Source: Burkholderiales bacterium (lineage in GTDB: Bacteria > Pseudomonadota > Gammaproteobacteria > Burkholderiales > SHXO01). From it: a stretch of DNA of 64,000 bases. The notes under the pieces were generated by a model that worked only from the letters and a program-made list of their open reading frames with translations, had not been told where the DNA came from and did not search any database. The stretch is from contig JADZGB010000009.1 in the NCBI GenBank assembly GCA_020854105.1, positions 62,001 to 126,000 on the forward strand. The letters run 5' to 3'. Position numbers and translations under genes: made by a program. Shown piece after piece: positions 42,197 to 52,705 of this stretch (the stretch's first letter is position 1; each line of letters starts with the position of its first letter).

Positions 42197-43552
42197 TCAG
42201 TCTGTCAGTGTCCGCCGCCGGCGGTGGGAGGGCCGGACGCGGGCGTTCGCGGGAAGGCGACGGTGCCACCGGGGGGGGCCGATGGTCATGGCGGTGCGCG
42301 GGTCGGATTCGGCCAGCCAGAAGTCGCGCTGCGCCTCGATGGCTGCATTGACGGCGCCGACCTGCTCGCGCGCATCGGCCAGCAGCTCGAACGGGCCGAT
42401 GAGCATGCCGTTGTAGCGCAGCAGCGCTTCCTCGGAGATGCGCTTGCGCAGCGGCACGACCTCGTCGCGGTAGTGACGGGCGAGATCGAACGCCGTGCGG
42501 TAGGCGGAGTAGGTCTCGCGCACCTGCGAGCGCGCCTTAACGGCGATATCCGCGGTGCGCGCGAGGGTCTGCTCGTAACCCGCCCTGGCGCGCGCGAGGC
42601 GGGCATCCCCGAAGTCGAAGACGGGGATCGAGAGGTGCACCTCGTAGCCGTCCGTGCGCTCTTCGCGGCTCTCGGATTCATTGACGTACCCGGCCCCCAG
42701 CACGTCGACGAATCGCGTGGCCCGGGTCAGTCCCAGCGAGCGGGCGAACGCCTCGCTGGCGCGTGCTGCCGCCAGCACGTCCAGGCGTCTGTCCATCGCC
42801 GTCTGTTCCGCGTCGTGCGCCTCGGCGGGCGTGGTTGGCAGCTCCGGCAGGCGCTCGGGAAGCTGCAGTGTTCCCTGCACCGAGGTCAGGCCCAGCATGC
42901 GCACGAGCTGCTCCCGGGCGGCGATTGCGCGGTGCCTGCTGCGCGCGAGCTGAGCTGTCATCTCGGCGTAGAACGCCTGCTCCCGCATGTGGGCAAGGCG
43001 CGGGGCGTTCCCCGCTTCGGCCATCCGCTGCGCGAGATCCCGGGACAGCTCGGCCGCCTCCCTGACCTGCTCGAAGTAGCCGGTGAGCTGCCGGGCGGCG
43101 ACTGCCTCGAAATAGGCGCTCCGGGTCATGGCAGCGGTGCCGGCCGCCTCCTGGGCGACTTCCAGCTGACGCTGCTCGAAGCGGCGCTGCTCGACCTTGC
43201 GCGCATGCGGCATGGTGATGAGCGAGAGCAGGTCGAAGGCGATGGAACGTTCGATGCTCAGAACATCCGCCAGCGCAGATGGACGTAGCCGAACACGGGA
43301 TTGCGCAGGCGCCCGGCCTGCACCAGGTCGGCTTCCGCAACCCCCAGGCCATGGTAGGCCGCCTGCAGACCGGGGTTGTCGATGAGGGCGAGTTCCACTG
43401 CGGACTCGGCGCTCAGCGGGATCGAGAGCAGCTCCTTCACCCGCGTCGCGACCGCCTGCTCGTCCTGCTCCGTTCGCTGCCGCACCGGCGCGCGGGGCGG
43501 CGAGGATGCGGGCCACCGAGAGCGCGGCGGCGAGTGGTATCGAGACAATCAT
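42197..43552 (-). pseudogene. Frameshifted TolC/CusC-family outer-membrane efflux gene
   Basis: One frame reads the helical repeats of an OMF protein (VEQRRFEQRQLEVAQEAAGT, then AHMREQAFYAEM) to a stop at 42197. The N-terminal section, VKELLSIPLSAESAVELALI and NPGLQAAYHGLGVAEADL, lies in another frame that ends at a stop at 43258, so a shift occurs near 43270. A second is needed near 43490 to reach the signal peptide (MIVSIPLAAALSV). A third probably lies at the run of eight Gs (42271-42278), because the other frame there ends in a natural Gly/Pro-rich tail. Three shifts suggest decay, unless the assembly is wrong. Confidence 0.75.
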
Positions 43553-43656
43553 GATCGTGCGAAATCATCCGGAGCGAGCGTGCACGCTCGACTTGCCCGG
43601 TCCAACCCGATGGATGGACGAGCGCTATCGCGACCGCTGCCGGCGGTCGTGCAGGG

Positions 43657-44055
43657 TCAGATGCCTCGGGGCGGCCGCTCCATGCCGCAAGGCATGGAGC
43701 CGGGGAGAACGGACTGCGCGGATGCGGAGAACAATTGCCGGGCCGGCAGGATACCGGGGGACAGGTCCGGCGTGGCGCGGATCCAAAGCGCCGAGCAGCA
43801 AGATGCGTACACGCTGCAACCGCCTGGCAGCTGCGAGCCGGATTCGTGAGCGGCCGCCGATCCGCGATCGGTGTGGGCCGACCCTGCATCGTGTGCGGCG
43901 TGATGGTGTGCATCGCCGGCCTGCTCGAGCATCGCCGGCGGCGCGTCCGATCCGTTCAGGCACTGGCACGGCGATGCTGCCACGGCGACCGCGCCCCGCA
44001 CGGGAAGGACGAGGGCGACGAGCAGGATCAGGACCAGTTTCAGACGGGAGCGCAC
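43657..44055 (-). CDS. His/Cys-containing exported protein of the copper block
   Basis: A 132-residue protein from a GTG. The signal peptide VRSRLKLVLILLVALVLPVR is cut near AVAAS. The mature part contains CQCLNG, GDAHHHAAHDAGSAH and CSVYASCC, which look like soft-metal sites. Small proteins of this kind commonly open copper-resistance operons ahead of a TolC-type gene and copA. No named family can be assigned. The gap of about 100 bases to the efflux gene holds no gene. Confidence 0.65.
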   Translation of the reverse strand: MRSRLKLVLILLVALVLPVRGAVAVAASPCQCLNGSDAPPAMLEQAGDAHHHAAHDAGSAHTDRGSAAAHESGSQLPGGCSVYASCCSALWIRATPDLSPGILPARQLFSASAQSVLPGSMPCGMERPPRGI

Positions 44056-44105
44056 CGGACCAGTATATCGCCGCCGCCGGCGAGGTTGCCATCGGCCTGC
44101 CGCCC

Positions 44106-44194
44106 GGCGCCAGGATATGTTCCGGAAGGGGAATATATCCCGGAAGGGGGATGTTTCCCGGACCGGACCGTTTCCCGACACCGGACCAGTTCCC
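44106..44194. repeat. Five tandem 17-18-base units upstream of the copper block
   Basis: Units start at 44106, 44124, 44142, 44160 and 44177, for example GGAAGGGGAATATATCCC and GGAAGGGGGATGTTTCCC. All end in TTCCC or ATCCC. The array lies in the promoter region of the His/Cys-containing exported protein, and the AT-rich centres could provide -10-like sequences on the minus strand. Confidence 0.85.
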
Positions 44195-44218
44195 GGGACC
44201 GCTGTTGCGCGATGCCGA

Positions 44219-44671
44219 TCATGCCAGTTCCGGTGACAACGCCGCCCGGATCACGACCTCCCCAGCGTGTCCGCGCGTGCGATAGGTGAGCCACAGGATG
44301 GCACCCTTCTTCAACGGCCACTCCTGATGCGTTCCGGTGACCAGCATGCCCGCGGCTTCGCCGAGCGTGGGCTGGTGCCCGACCACCAGTACGGTGTGTT
44401 TTGCCCTCGGCCACTCGACCGCATCGATCAGCGCCAGCGCGTGGGCCCCGGGTGCGATCGCCTGCACGGTCTCGAACGCCGTCGTCAGCGCCACGGCGGT
44501 CTCCTGCGCACGTACCGCCGGGCTCACCAGCACGCGGGCGTCCTTCGGCAGATGCTGCGCGAGCCACCCGGCCACGCGCGCAGCCTGCTTGTGGCCCTTT
44601 GCCGTGAGTCGCCGCGCCAGGTCGGGCACACCCTCCTCGGCTTCCGCATGTCGCCAGAGAATCAGATCCAT
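44219..44671 (-). CDS. sixA: Phosphohistidine phosphatase SixA
   Basis: A 150-residue histidine phosphatase. The catalytic RHA motif is in LILWRHAEAEEG; further active-site residues are in SPAVRAQETAVAL and VGHQPTLGE. SixA proteins act on phosphohistidine of HPt domains or the nitrogen PTS. It is the last gene of argA-yggX-ppk1-CYTH/CHAD-sixA, 17 bases behind its neighbour. SixA next to CHAD proteins is a known arrangement and may point to polyphosphate- or phosphate-linked functions. Confidence 0.92.
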   Translation of the reverse strand: MDLILWRHAEAEEGVPDLARRLTAKGHKQAARVAGWLAQHLPKDARVLVSPAVRAQETAVALTTAFETVQAIAPGAHALALIDAVEWPRAKHTVLVVGHQPTLGEAAGMLVTGTHQEWPLKKGAILWLTYRTRGHAGEVVIRAALSPELA

Positions 44672-44688
44672 GGGTTCGCAGTCCTCGT

Positions 44689-46233
44689 CTACCAGAACGG
44701 CCTGGCGTCGCGGAAGCGCTTCCATGCCTTGGGCAGCGACGCCAGATGGTCCTCGGCCAGCGCCGCGGCCCAGCCGCGCAGCAGCCCGACCGATTCTCCT
44801 TCGGCCCCGGCCAATCGCGCGCGCAGCTCGGCGCACAGCCGATCCACGGTGGCCGCGTCGTTCAGTCCGCCGAGCAGATCCTGCAGCCGGGCGAGCGGAT
44901 CCAGATAGGCGCCTGCCGCCTTGCGCTCGTACAGCCCGGCGACGAATTCCGCCGCGTAGCGCAGCTTCTTGATCTCGATACGCAGCGCGTGCAGTCCGGC
45001 GTGATCGAGCCCTGCGTGCCTTCTTCCGCGCTTGACCACCTTCTTGTGGCGGCGTGCGAGCATCTGCTGCGCGAACTGGCGTGGCGTGAGTGCCTGCACC
45101 GATAGCGAGTCTGCGTCCGCCTGCCAGGGGCGCTGCAGGAACAGGCCGGTCAACGCCAGCAGCAGGCGCGTATGGCGTGTACTGGACAGCGCGTCGACCG
45201 CGATGCGCCGATGGTCCTGTCGCAGGTCGGCCGCGTGCCCGGCAAGCGCGCGCAGCCCGCCGTCGGCGGGAAACGCACGCAGGACCGCCGCCAGGGTGGA
45301 CGATACGAACACGTCCCAGTCGCGAGCAGGCCCGAGGCATCCGTCCAGCCAGCGCAGTTCATCGAGCAGCCCGGCGTAGCGCGCGCGGGGGAAGGCGGTA
45401 TCGAAGGTCGCCAGTGCCGAGCGCAGCCTGCGCAGGGCGACGCGCGCCTGATGGAGGTATTCCGGATCCTCTCCCGCGACGACACCGCGCTCGTTGGCCT
45501 GCAGCTGCTCGACGCAGTTGAACACGATGGCGCGGAACACCTGCTCGAGGCTCGCGTCGGTGCCGAACACCGGCGCTCGGGCGCGCACCGGAGCGGGCGC
45601 TTGCCCGAGGGCCAGCGCGTAGCCGCGTTCGGCCTTGCTGGCGGGCTCGAGCCGGCCCGGGACCTGTTCCACGAGAATCTGGGCGAAGTCGATCAGGGCC
45701 GCGGGGCTCCCGGCCTTCAATTCCAGTTCCATCTCGCACAGCGGCAGGCTGCGCTCGCCGGTGCGGATCTCGCCGACGTCCACGCACAGCTCGATGCTCG
45801 TGTCCGGGGCAGGCGAGAGCATGCGTGTGGTGCGGCGGAATTGCACCGTGAACACAGGGACGAGCGTGTCGAGCAGACCCGCATCGTTCAGAAGTGGTTC
45901 GAGCGCTGGGTGCGCGAGGGCTTGCCGGTCGAGGAAGGGGCCTGCCACGCGCTTCTCGGACTCGTAGCGGCTGTGCAGGCCGCCTTCCACGCTGCCGCCG
46001 AACTTGATCGTCTGCACCCATTGGGAACCTTCCCGCCGCAGCCGCAGCGCCGCCCGCGCGCGCTGCAATGCGCGCTCGGGCGTATCGAAGTAGATGCCGT
46101 GCATGGTGCGCGTGCGGGCGCGCCCTCTGGCACTGTCGCGGATCAGCGGCAGGCGGGCGATGCGGTGCGCATCCTGCCCGGCGATGGCGAGCTTGAGTTC
46201 GACCTCGACGTGGTCCGGCACCGGCGCGTTCAC
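44689..46233 (-). CDS. CYTH/CHAD-domain inorganic triphosphatase
   Basis: A 514-residue, two-domain protein. N-terminal CYTH tunnel domain (about 5-210) with VEVELKLAI, the ExExK motif, and ELCVDVGEI, ELELKAGS; C-terminal CHAD domain (about 225-510) with conserved His in YLHQARVALRRLRSAL and ALRIEIKKLRYAAEF, basic helices that bind polyphosphate. It hydrolyses tripolyphosphate and may attach to polyphosphate granules. It overlaps ppk1 by four bases (ATGA), the strongest sign that its job concerns polyphosphate. Confidence 0.93.
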   Translation of the reverse strand: MNAPVPDHVEVELKLAIAGQDAHRIARLPLIRDSARGRARTRTMHGIYFDTPERALQRARAALRLRREGSQWVQTIKFGGSVEGGLHSRYESEKRVAGPFLDRQALAHPALEPLLNDAGLLDTLVPVFTVQFRRTTRMLSPAPDTSIELCVDVGEIRTGERSLPLCEMELELKAGSPAALIDFAQILVEQVPGRLEPASKAERGYALALGQAPAPVRARAPVFGTDASLEQVFRAIVFNCVEQLQANERGVVAGEDPEYLHQARVALRRLRSALATFDTAFPRARYAGLLDELRWLDGCLGPARDWDVFVSSTLAAVLRAFPADGGLRALAGHAADLRQDHRRIAVDALSSTRHTRLLLALTGLFLQRPWQADADSLSVQALTPRQFAQQMLARRHKKVVKRGRRHAGLDHAGLHALRIEIKKLRYAAEFVAGLYERKAAGAYLDPLARLQDLLGGLNDAATVDRLCAELRARLAGAEGESVGLLRGWAAALAEDHLASLPKAWKRFRDARPFW

Positions 46234-48410
46234 ACGGCCGCCTTCGCCTTCTTGCGCGGGCGCAGCGCGCGCTTCGTGTCCGGCGGATCCGGCAGGCCGG
46301 TACCGGCCAGTTCATCGAGCAGCTCCAGCTGCGCGCAGCGCCCGCTCTCGCCCTTGCCCGGGCCGCGCTTGCGGTAGCGGCCGTCGGCATCCATCTCCCA
46401 GGCCTGGGTGGTGTCGTCCAGATACTTGCGCAGGCCTTCTTCCACCACGCGCTTCTTCAGGCGCGGGTCGAGGATCGGCAGGCACACCTCGATGCGCCGG
46501 AAGAAGTTGCGCTCCATCCAGTCCGCGCTCGAGATGTAGGTATCGCCGCTGCTCACGAAGTGGAACACCCGATGGTGTTCCAGGAAGCGGCCGACTACCG
46601 ACCGCACCCGGATGTTCTCCGACAGGCCCGGGATGCCGGGACGCAGTCCGCACACGCCGCGCACCACCAGATCCACCCGTACGCCCGCGCTGGAGGCGGC
46701 ATACAGGGAATCGATCGTCTCGGCCTCCAGCAGCGCGTTCATCTTGGCGATGATGCCGGCCTTCTTTCCGGCCCGCGCCGCGTCCGCCTCGCGCCCGATG
46801 GCGTTGCGCAGCTGCGCGTGCAGCGTGAACGGCGACTGCCACAGATGGCGCAGCTTGCTCGCCTTGCCCAGGCCGGTGAGCTGCAGGAACACGTCGTTGA
46901 CGTCGGCACACACCTCCTCGTTCGCGGTGAACACGCCGAAGTCGGTGTACAGGTTCGAGGTGCGCGAGTGGTAGTTGCCGGTGCCGATGTGGCAGTAGCG
47001 GCGCAGGCGCTCGCCTTCGCGGCGCACGACCATGGCGAGCTTCGCGTGCGTCTTGTGCCCCACCACGCCGTACACGACGTGCGCGCCGACCTCCTCGAGC
47101 TGTGCCGCCCAGCTCAGATTGGCCTCCTCGTCGAAGCGCGCCATCAGCTCGACCACCACGGTGATCTCCTTGCCGCGCCGCGCCGCGTCGATCAGGATGC
47201 GCATCAGTTCCGAATCGGCGCCGGTGCGGTAGACGGTCTGCTTGATCGCGACGACGTCGGAATCCTTAGCCGCCTGGGCGGCGAAGGCAATCACCGGTTT
47301 GAACGACTGGAACGGGTGGTGCAGCAGGATGTCGCCCTTCGCGATCGCGGTGAAGATGTCGGGCTGGCGCACCAGCGCGGCCGGAATCCCGGGTGTGAAG
47401 GCGGGATACTTCAGTTCGGGGCGATCGACCCAGTCGGGGATCTGCATCAGCCGCACCAGATTCACCGGGCCGGTAACCTGATACAGGTCGTTCGCGTCGA
47501 GGCCGAACTGCTGCAGGAGGAATTCCGACATCGACGGTGGGCACAGGTCCGCGACCTCCAGCCGAACCGCGTCGCCGAAGTGGCGTTGCGGCAGTTCGCC
47601 CTGCAGGGCGATGCGCAGGTTCTTGACTTCCTCGTCGTCCACGAACAGGTCGCTGTTGCGCGTGACGCGGAACTGGTAGCAGCCCAGGACTTCCATGCCG
47701 GCGAACAGTTCGCCGACGTGGGCGTGGATGATGGAGGACAGGAACACGAATCCGTGGTCGCACCCGGCCAGTTCCGGCGGTACGCGGATCACCCGCGGCA
47801 GTACGCGCGGAGCCTGTACCAGTGCGATGCCCGAACTGCGCCCGAACGCATCCTTGCCCGACAGCTGCACGGCGAAGTTGAGGCTCTTGTTCAGAATGCG
47901 GGGGAACGGATGCGCCGGATCCAGGCCGATCGGCGTGAGCACCGGCATGATCTCGCGGAAGTAGTACGCCGAGATCCACGCGCGCTGCGCGGCGGTCCAC
48001 TCGCGCCGCCGGAAGAAGTGGATGTCCTGCTTCGCGAGCGAGGGCAGGACCGATTCGTTCCACAGGGCATACTGCGCGGCGACCAGCTCGTGCGCTTCGC
48101 GCGCGACCTCCCGGTATACACGCGACGGAGGCATCCCGTCGCTGTCCGGTGCATCCGCGCCTACGTCAATCCGGGCCTTCAGCCCGGCGACGCGGATCTC
48201 GAAGAACTCGTCCAGATTGCTGCTGACGATGCACAGGAAGCGCAGGCGCTCGAGCAGCGGGATGGAGAGATCGGCCGCCTGGGCGAGGACGCGGCGGTTG
48301 AATTCGAGAAGCCCCAGTTCGCGGTTGAGATAGCGGCTGGACAACGGGCGTGCCCGCGCGCCTGATGCGTGCCGGGTGTCCTCCAGGCTCTGCCCGTTGT
48401 TCTTGTCCAT
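46230..48410 (-). CDS. ppk1: Polyphosphate kinase 1
   Basis: A 726-residue PPK1 that makes polyphosphate from ATP. Signs are the N-domain SRYLNRELGLLEFNRRVL and SNLDEFFEIRVAGL; the autophosphorylated His in GVVGHKTHAKLAMV; a second catalytic His in RYCHIGTGNYHSR; and DILLHHPFQSF. The ATG at 48410 gives the best N-terminus; an AAGG sits too close to it, and an upstream ATG at 48458 overlaps yggX. Together with ppx at 33 kb and CYTH/CHAD it completes a polyphosphate cycle. Confidence 0.95.
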   Translation of the reverse strand: MDKNNGQSLEDTRHASGARARPLSSRYLNRELGLLEFNRRVLAQAADLSIPLLERLRFLCIVSSNLDEFFEIRVAGLKARIDVGADAPDSDGMPPSRVYREVAREAHELVAAQYALWNESVLPSLAKQDIHFFRRREWTAAQRAWISAYYFREIMPVLTPIGLDPAHPFPRILNKSLNFAVQLSGKDAFGRSSGIALVQAPRVLPRVIRVPPELAGCDHGFVFLSSIIHAHVGELFAGMEVLGCYQFRVTRNSDLFVDDEEVKNLRIALQGELPQRHFGDAVRLEVADLCPPSMSEFLLQQFGLDANDLYQVTGPVNLVRLMQIPDWVDRPELKYPAFTPGIPAALVRQPDIFTAIAKGDILLHHPFQSFKPVIAFAAQAAKDSDVVAIKQTVYRTGADSELMRILIDAARRGKEITVVVELMARFDEEANLSWAAQLEEVGAHVVYGVVGHKTHAKLAMVVRREGERLRRYCHIGTGNYHSRTSNLYTDFGVFTANEEVCADVNDVFLQLTGLGKASKLRHLWQSPFTLHAQLRNAIGREADAARAGKKAGIIAKMNALLEAETIDSLYAASSAGVRVDLVVRGVCGLRPGIPGLSENIRVRSVVGRFLEHHRVFHFVSSGDTYISSADWMERNFFRRIEVCLPILDPRLKKRVVEEGLRKYLDDTTQAWEMDADGRYRKRGPGKGESGRCAQLELLDELAGTGLPDPPDTKRALRPRKKAKAAV

Positions 48411-48420
48411 CCTTCCACGT

Positions 48421-48690
48421 CTATCTCGGCGCGACATACCCCGATGCTTCATCCGCACCGGACCCGAAAAAATGCTGCTCCATCTGCTCGGCCAGGTACT
48501 GGCGCGCCTTCTGGTCTGCCAGATTGAGGCGCATCTCGTTGATCAGCCGCTTCTGGTGCTCCAGCCAGCCCTGCCATGCGTCCTTGGAGACCTGCTCGTA
48601 GATGCGCTTGCCCAGCGCGCCGGGATAGGGCGGGAAGTCCAGGCCGTCCGCGTCGCGGCCGAGCTTGATGCAATGTACGGTACGAGCCAT
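48421..48690 (-). CDS. yggX: Probable Fe(2+)-trafficking protein YggX
   Basis: An 89-residue protein with the YggX plan: [20 protein letters not shown] (the conserved Cys near the N-terminus), [20 protein letters not shown] and [18 protein letters not shown]. It protects iron-sulfur clusters from oxidation and may move iron. It lies 79 bases after argA and 10 before ppk1, so is read with them. Confidence 0.95.
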   Translation of the reverse strand: MARTVHCIKLGRDADGLDFPPYPGALGKRIYEQVSKDAWQGWLEHQKRLINEMRLNLADQKARQYLAEQMEQHFFGSGADEASGYVAPR

Positions 48691-48769
48691 TCGATTCTCT
48701 CCTAGAAGATGCCCGGCAGTGTTACAGCGCGATTGCAGCCAGGCGGCGTGTCGCGCTGCGGTGCCGTCT

Positions 48770-50083
48770 CTACAGCGGCTTGATCAGCACCTGCGAGCGG
48801 CGCTGGTAGTTGTACAGCTGCTGCTTCTGCTGCGGCAGCGCGTCCACCGCGGCGGGCGCAAACCCGCGTTCGATGAACCAGTGTGCCGCGCGCGTCGTGA
48901 GCACGAACAGGTGCTTGACACCTGTGGACCGGGCCCGTGCCTCGACGCTGCGCAGGAGCCGGTCGCCGGCTCCGGCATTGCGGTATCCGGGATGCACGGC
49001 CAGGCAGGCGAGCTCTGCGGCATGCTCGGAGGCGAACGGATACAGCGCCGCGCAGCCCACGATCAGTCCGTCATGCTCGAGCAGATTGAAGCGCTCGATC
49101 TCTCGCTCGAGCAGTTCGCGCGAGCGCTTGACCAGCGTGCCGTCGGCCTCCAGCGGTTCGATCAATTGCAGCACCCCGCCCACGTCGTCGATGCGCGCCT
49201 GGCGCGATCGCTCCAGGGGATCGCGCGCAACCATCGTTCCGACGCCATCGTGCGTGAACAGTTCCAGCAACAGGGCGCCGTCCAGGTGGCGTGACAGCAG
49301 ATGCACGCGCGAGACACCGGCGCGGCAGGCCTTGATCGCCGCGGGGAGATAAAGCCGGGTATCCTCGTGCAGCCCGGTATCGGATTGCAGGCGCGCCTGC
49401 GCCTCCGATACCGTGAGTTCGCGCAGCAGCGCATTCGCGGCATCGGAGATCCCGGGCTGGTCGGTGAGGAACAGCAGCTTGTCCGCGCGCAGGGCAATGG
49501 CCGCCTCGGCAGCCACGTCCTCCATGGTCAGGTTGAATATCTCGCCGGTGGGCGAATAGCCCAGGGGAGAGAGCAGCACCAGGTCGCCGGCATCCAGGCG
49601 CGTGCCGATCGCATCGGCGTGTACCTTGCGCACCTCGCCGGTGTACTGCATGTCGATGCCGTCCACCACGCCGCGCGGCTGCGCGGTCACGAAGTTCCCG
49701 CCGGCCACGCGGATGTCGGCATTGGCCATCGGCGAGTTCGGCAGCCCCATCGACAGCAGGGCCTCGATCTCCACACGCAGCCGCCCGGCAGCCTGCTTCG
49801 CCTGCTGCAGCGTGGCCTCGTCGGTCACGCGCACCCCGCCCACGAAGCGGCCAGCTTCCCCGGCCGCGCGCTGCGCCTCGATCTGCTGGCGGGTGCCGTG
49901 TACGAGCACCAGGCGCACACCCAGGCTCGCGAGCAGGTTCAGGTCGTGCGTGAGCGCGACGAACTTGCCGTCCGCCACCACCTCGCCGCCGAAGGCGACC
50001 ACGAAGGTGCGGCCGCGGAAGGCGTGGATATAGGGCGCGGCGGACCGGAACCAGTCGACGAACCGGGCAGCTGGCGAAGCCAT
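48770..50083 (-). CDS. argA: N-acetylglutamate synthase
   Basis: A 437-residue ArgA with an N-terminal amino-acid-kinase domain (about 20-285; [25 protein letters not shown]) and a C-terminal GNAT acetyltransferase domain (about 295-437; [20 protein letters not shown] binds acetyl-CoA). It starts arginine synthesis by acetylating glutamate; the kinase-like domain binds arginine as feedback inhibitor. First gene of the argA-yggX-ppk1 minus-strand run. No arginine-box was recognised upstream. Confidence 0.96.
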   Translation of the reverse strand: MASPAARFVDWFRSAAPYIHAFRGRTFVVAFGGEVVADGKFVALTHDLNLLASLGVRLVLVHGTRQQIEAQRAAGEAGRFVGGVRVTDEATLQQAKQAAGRLRVEIEALLSMGLPNSPMANADIRVAGGNFVTAQPRGVVDGIDMQYTGEVRKVHADAIGTRLDAGDLVLLSPLGYSPTGEIFNLTMEDVAAEAAIALRADKLLFLTDQPGISDAANALLRELTVSEAQARLQSDTGLHEDTRLYLPAAIKACRAGVSRVHLLSRHLDGALLLELFTHDGVGTMVARDPLERSRQARIDDVGGVLQLIEPLEADGTLVKRSRELLEREIERFNLLEHDGLIVGCAALYPFASEHAAELACLAVHPGYRNAGAGDRLLRSVEARARSTGVKHLFVLTTRAAHWFIERGFAPAAVDALPQQKQQLYNYQRRSQVLIKPL

Positions 50084-50115
50084 GGGCGCGCGGGGCGGAC
50101 GAAGGCCGCTCGCTT

Positions 50116-50880
<765 letters not shown>

Positions 50881-50938
50881 GTGCTATCCCTGCCAGTCGG
50901 AGAAAAAGAGAACCGCAAGTATAGGCGAGGGGGGCGCC

Positions 50939-51703
50939 CTAGAAGTCACCCCACAGGGCGTGCATCGCCGCGACCGCGGCCAGGGCAGCGGTCTCCGTGC
51001 GCAACACGCGCGGACCCAGCCGCACCGGGATGAAGCCACAGACCAGCGCCAGTTCCTGTTCCTCGGTAGCCAGTCCGCCCTCCGGACCGACCAACAGCAG
51101 CACCGCCTCGGGGGCCGGCAGATCGCGCAGGCGGGTGTCCGCCGCGGGACTGAGCAGCACGCGCAGCCTGCCCTCTGCCCCGCGCAGCGAGCCCAGCCAG
51201 TCGGACAGCGTTTCGATCTGGCGCACCGGCGGGATGCGGTTGCGCCCGCACTGTTCGCATGCGGCGATGGCCAGACTCTGCCAATGCTCCACGCGCCGGC
51301 TCGCGCGCTCCTCCCGCAGGCGCACGAGGCTGCGCCGAGTCTCCAGCGGCTGGATCTCGGCCACGCCGAGTTCGACCGCCTTCTGCAGCGTGAAGTCCAT
51401 CCGTTCCCGTGCGCTGATGCCCTGGGCCAGCGTCACCCGCAGGCGTGCTTCGACATCGCGGTCCAGGCGCTGGGACACCCGCACCGACACCCCCGACCTG
51501 GTCACTCCGGAGATCTCGGCGGCCCATTCGTCGCCATCGCCGCTGAAGATGTGCACGGCATCGCCCGGCACCAGGCGCAGTACGCGCGCGGCATGGTGGG
51601 CGGAGGACTCGGGAAGCTGCAGGCGGGCGCCGGGCGCGGGATCCGTGCCGCAGAAAAGGCGTGGCACGCGGGCACCGGCAGCGAGGGGTTTGGCTTGACT
51701 CAT
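50939..51703 (-). CDS. rsmE: 16S rRNA m3U1498 methyltransferase
   Basis: A 254-residue SPOUT methyltransferase that methylates U1498 of 16S rRNA. An N-terminal PUA-like domain (HHAARVLRLVPGDAVHIF) precedes the knotted domain with LLVGPEGGLATEEQE and LGPRVLRTETAALAAV. The ATG at 51703 gives the usual N-terminus. It is divergent from the suhB-like gene; 178 bases separate them and contain the 12-base tandem array. Confidence 0.95.
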   Translation of the reverse strand: MSQAKPLAAGARVPRLFCGTDPAPGARLQLPESSAHHAARVLRLVPGDAVHIFSGDGDEWAAEISGVTRSGVSVRVSQRLDRDVEARLRVTLAQGISARERMDFTLQKAVELGVAEIQPLETRRSLVRLREERASRRVEHWQSLAIAACEQCGRNRIPPVRQIETLSDWLGSLRGAEGRLRVLLSPAADTRLRDLPAPEAVLLLVGPEGGLATEEQELALVCGFIPVRLGPRVLRTETAALAAVAAMHALWGDF

Positions 51704-51806
51704 CGCCAGATGATGCCACCGGCGCTGCGGGCCGTCATCGTAAGGGACGCCTCGGACGTTGCGCGTGTGTGGCACGTGCCTTGCACCCGGTTCGCCGGGG
51801 GCCATC

Positions 51807-51854
51807 GGCCGCTTCCCCGGGCGCTTTCCCGGGTGCTTTCCCGGGGGCTTGCCG
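51807..51854. repeat. Four tandem 12-base units upstream of the suhB-like gene
   Basis: GGCCGCTTCCCC, GGGCGCTTTCCC, GGGTGCTTTCCC and GGGGGCTTGCCG follow one another. The array ends 27 bases before the start codon of the suhB-like gene, in the divergent promoter region shared with rsmE. Confidence 0.85.
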
Positions 51855-51881
51855 CAGCGCGGCTGCGAGATAATGACGACG

Positions 51882-52694
51882 ATGCAGATCGGTTCCAGAC
51901 AAGGCGCGCTCGTGCTCGAGCGCGTGATCGCAGCCGTGCGCAGCGTCGCTGCCGAGCAGATCATGCCGCGCTTCCAGCGCGTGGGTCACGTGCGCAAGTC
52001 GGACGGCAGCCTGTTCACGGAAGCGGACATGGCAGCCCAGACTGCGCTGGTGGAGGCGCTCCAGCGCATCCTCGACCTGCCGGTGATGGGCGAGGAGATG
52101 AGCGCCGAGCGCCAGGGCGAACTGTGGACCGGTGGCCAGCAGGGCATCTGGTGCGTCGATCCCATCGACGGCACCTCCAATTTCGTCAACGGCCTGCCGC
52201 ACTTCGCCGTGTCGGTGGCGCTGCTGCGCGCAGGGCGCAGCGAACTGGGCGTGGTCTACAACCCGCTGCTGGACGAGATCTTCACCGCACGACGCGGCTG
52301 CGGGGCGCAGCTGAACGGGCAGCCGCTGCCGTTGCGCCCGGCGGCACCGGCACTGCGCCATTCCATCGCCGCCGTCGACTTCAAGCGCCTGCCTCCAGGG
52401 CTCGCCTGTGTGCTCGCCTCGCAGCCGCCGTACTCGTCCCAGCGCAATTTCGGTGCGGCTACGCTGGACTGGTGCCAAGCGGCGGCGGGTCGCTTCGACC
52501 TGTACCTCCACGGCGGCCAGAAGCTCTGGGACTACGCGGCTGGTTCCTTGATCTTCGAGGAAGCCGGCGGCAGTGTGTGTTCGCTCACGTGCGATGACTT
52601 CTGGGCCGACGAACTGTGGCAGCGCTCGGTCATCGCCGGCCTGGACCCGGAAATGTTCGCCCAGTGGCGCGACTGGATCCGCAGCCGGCTCTAG
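51882..52694 (+). CDS. Inositol monophosphatase-family phosphatase (SuhB-like)
   Basis: A 270-residue FIG-superfamily phosphatase. Metal ligands are the Glu in MGEEMSAE, DPIDGTSNFV, and the Asp in KLWDYAAGSLIFEEAG, the standard inositol monophosphatase set. Substrate may be inositol phosphate, histidinol phosphate (HisN type) or a nucleotide; it cannot be told. ATG 51882 is chosen because GATAAT, a -10-like box, ends seven bases before it and there is no Shine-Dalgarno sequence; an ATG at 51873 is the alternative and would add MTT. Confidence 0.88.
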   Translation: MQIGSRQGALVLERVIAAVRSVAAEQIMPRFQRVGHVRKSDGSLFTEADMAAQTALVEALQRILDLPVMGEEMSAERQGELWTGGQQGIWCVDPIDGTSNFVNGLPHFAVSVALLRAGRSELGVVYNPLLDEIFTARRGCGAQLNGQPLPLRPAAPALRHSIAAVDFKRLPPGLACVLASQPPYSSQRNFGAATLDWCQAAAGRFDLYLHGGQKLWDYAAGSLIFEEAGGSVCSLTCDDFWADELWQRSVIAGLDPEMFAQWRDWIRSRL

Positions 52695-52705
52695 GGCGCC
52701 ATTCA

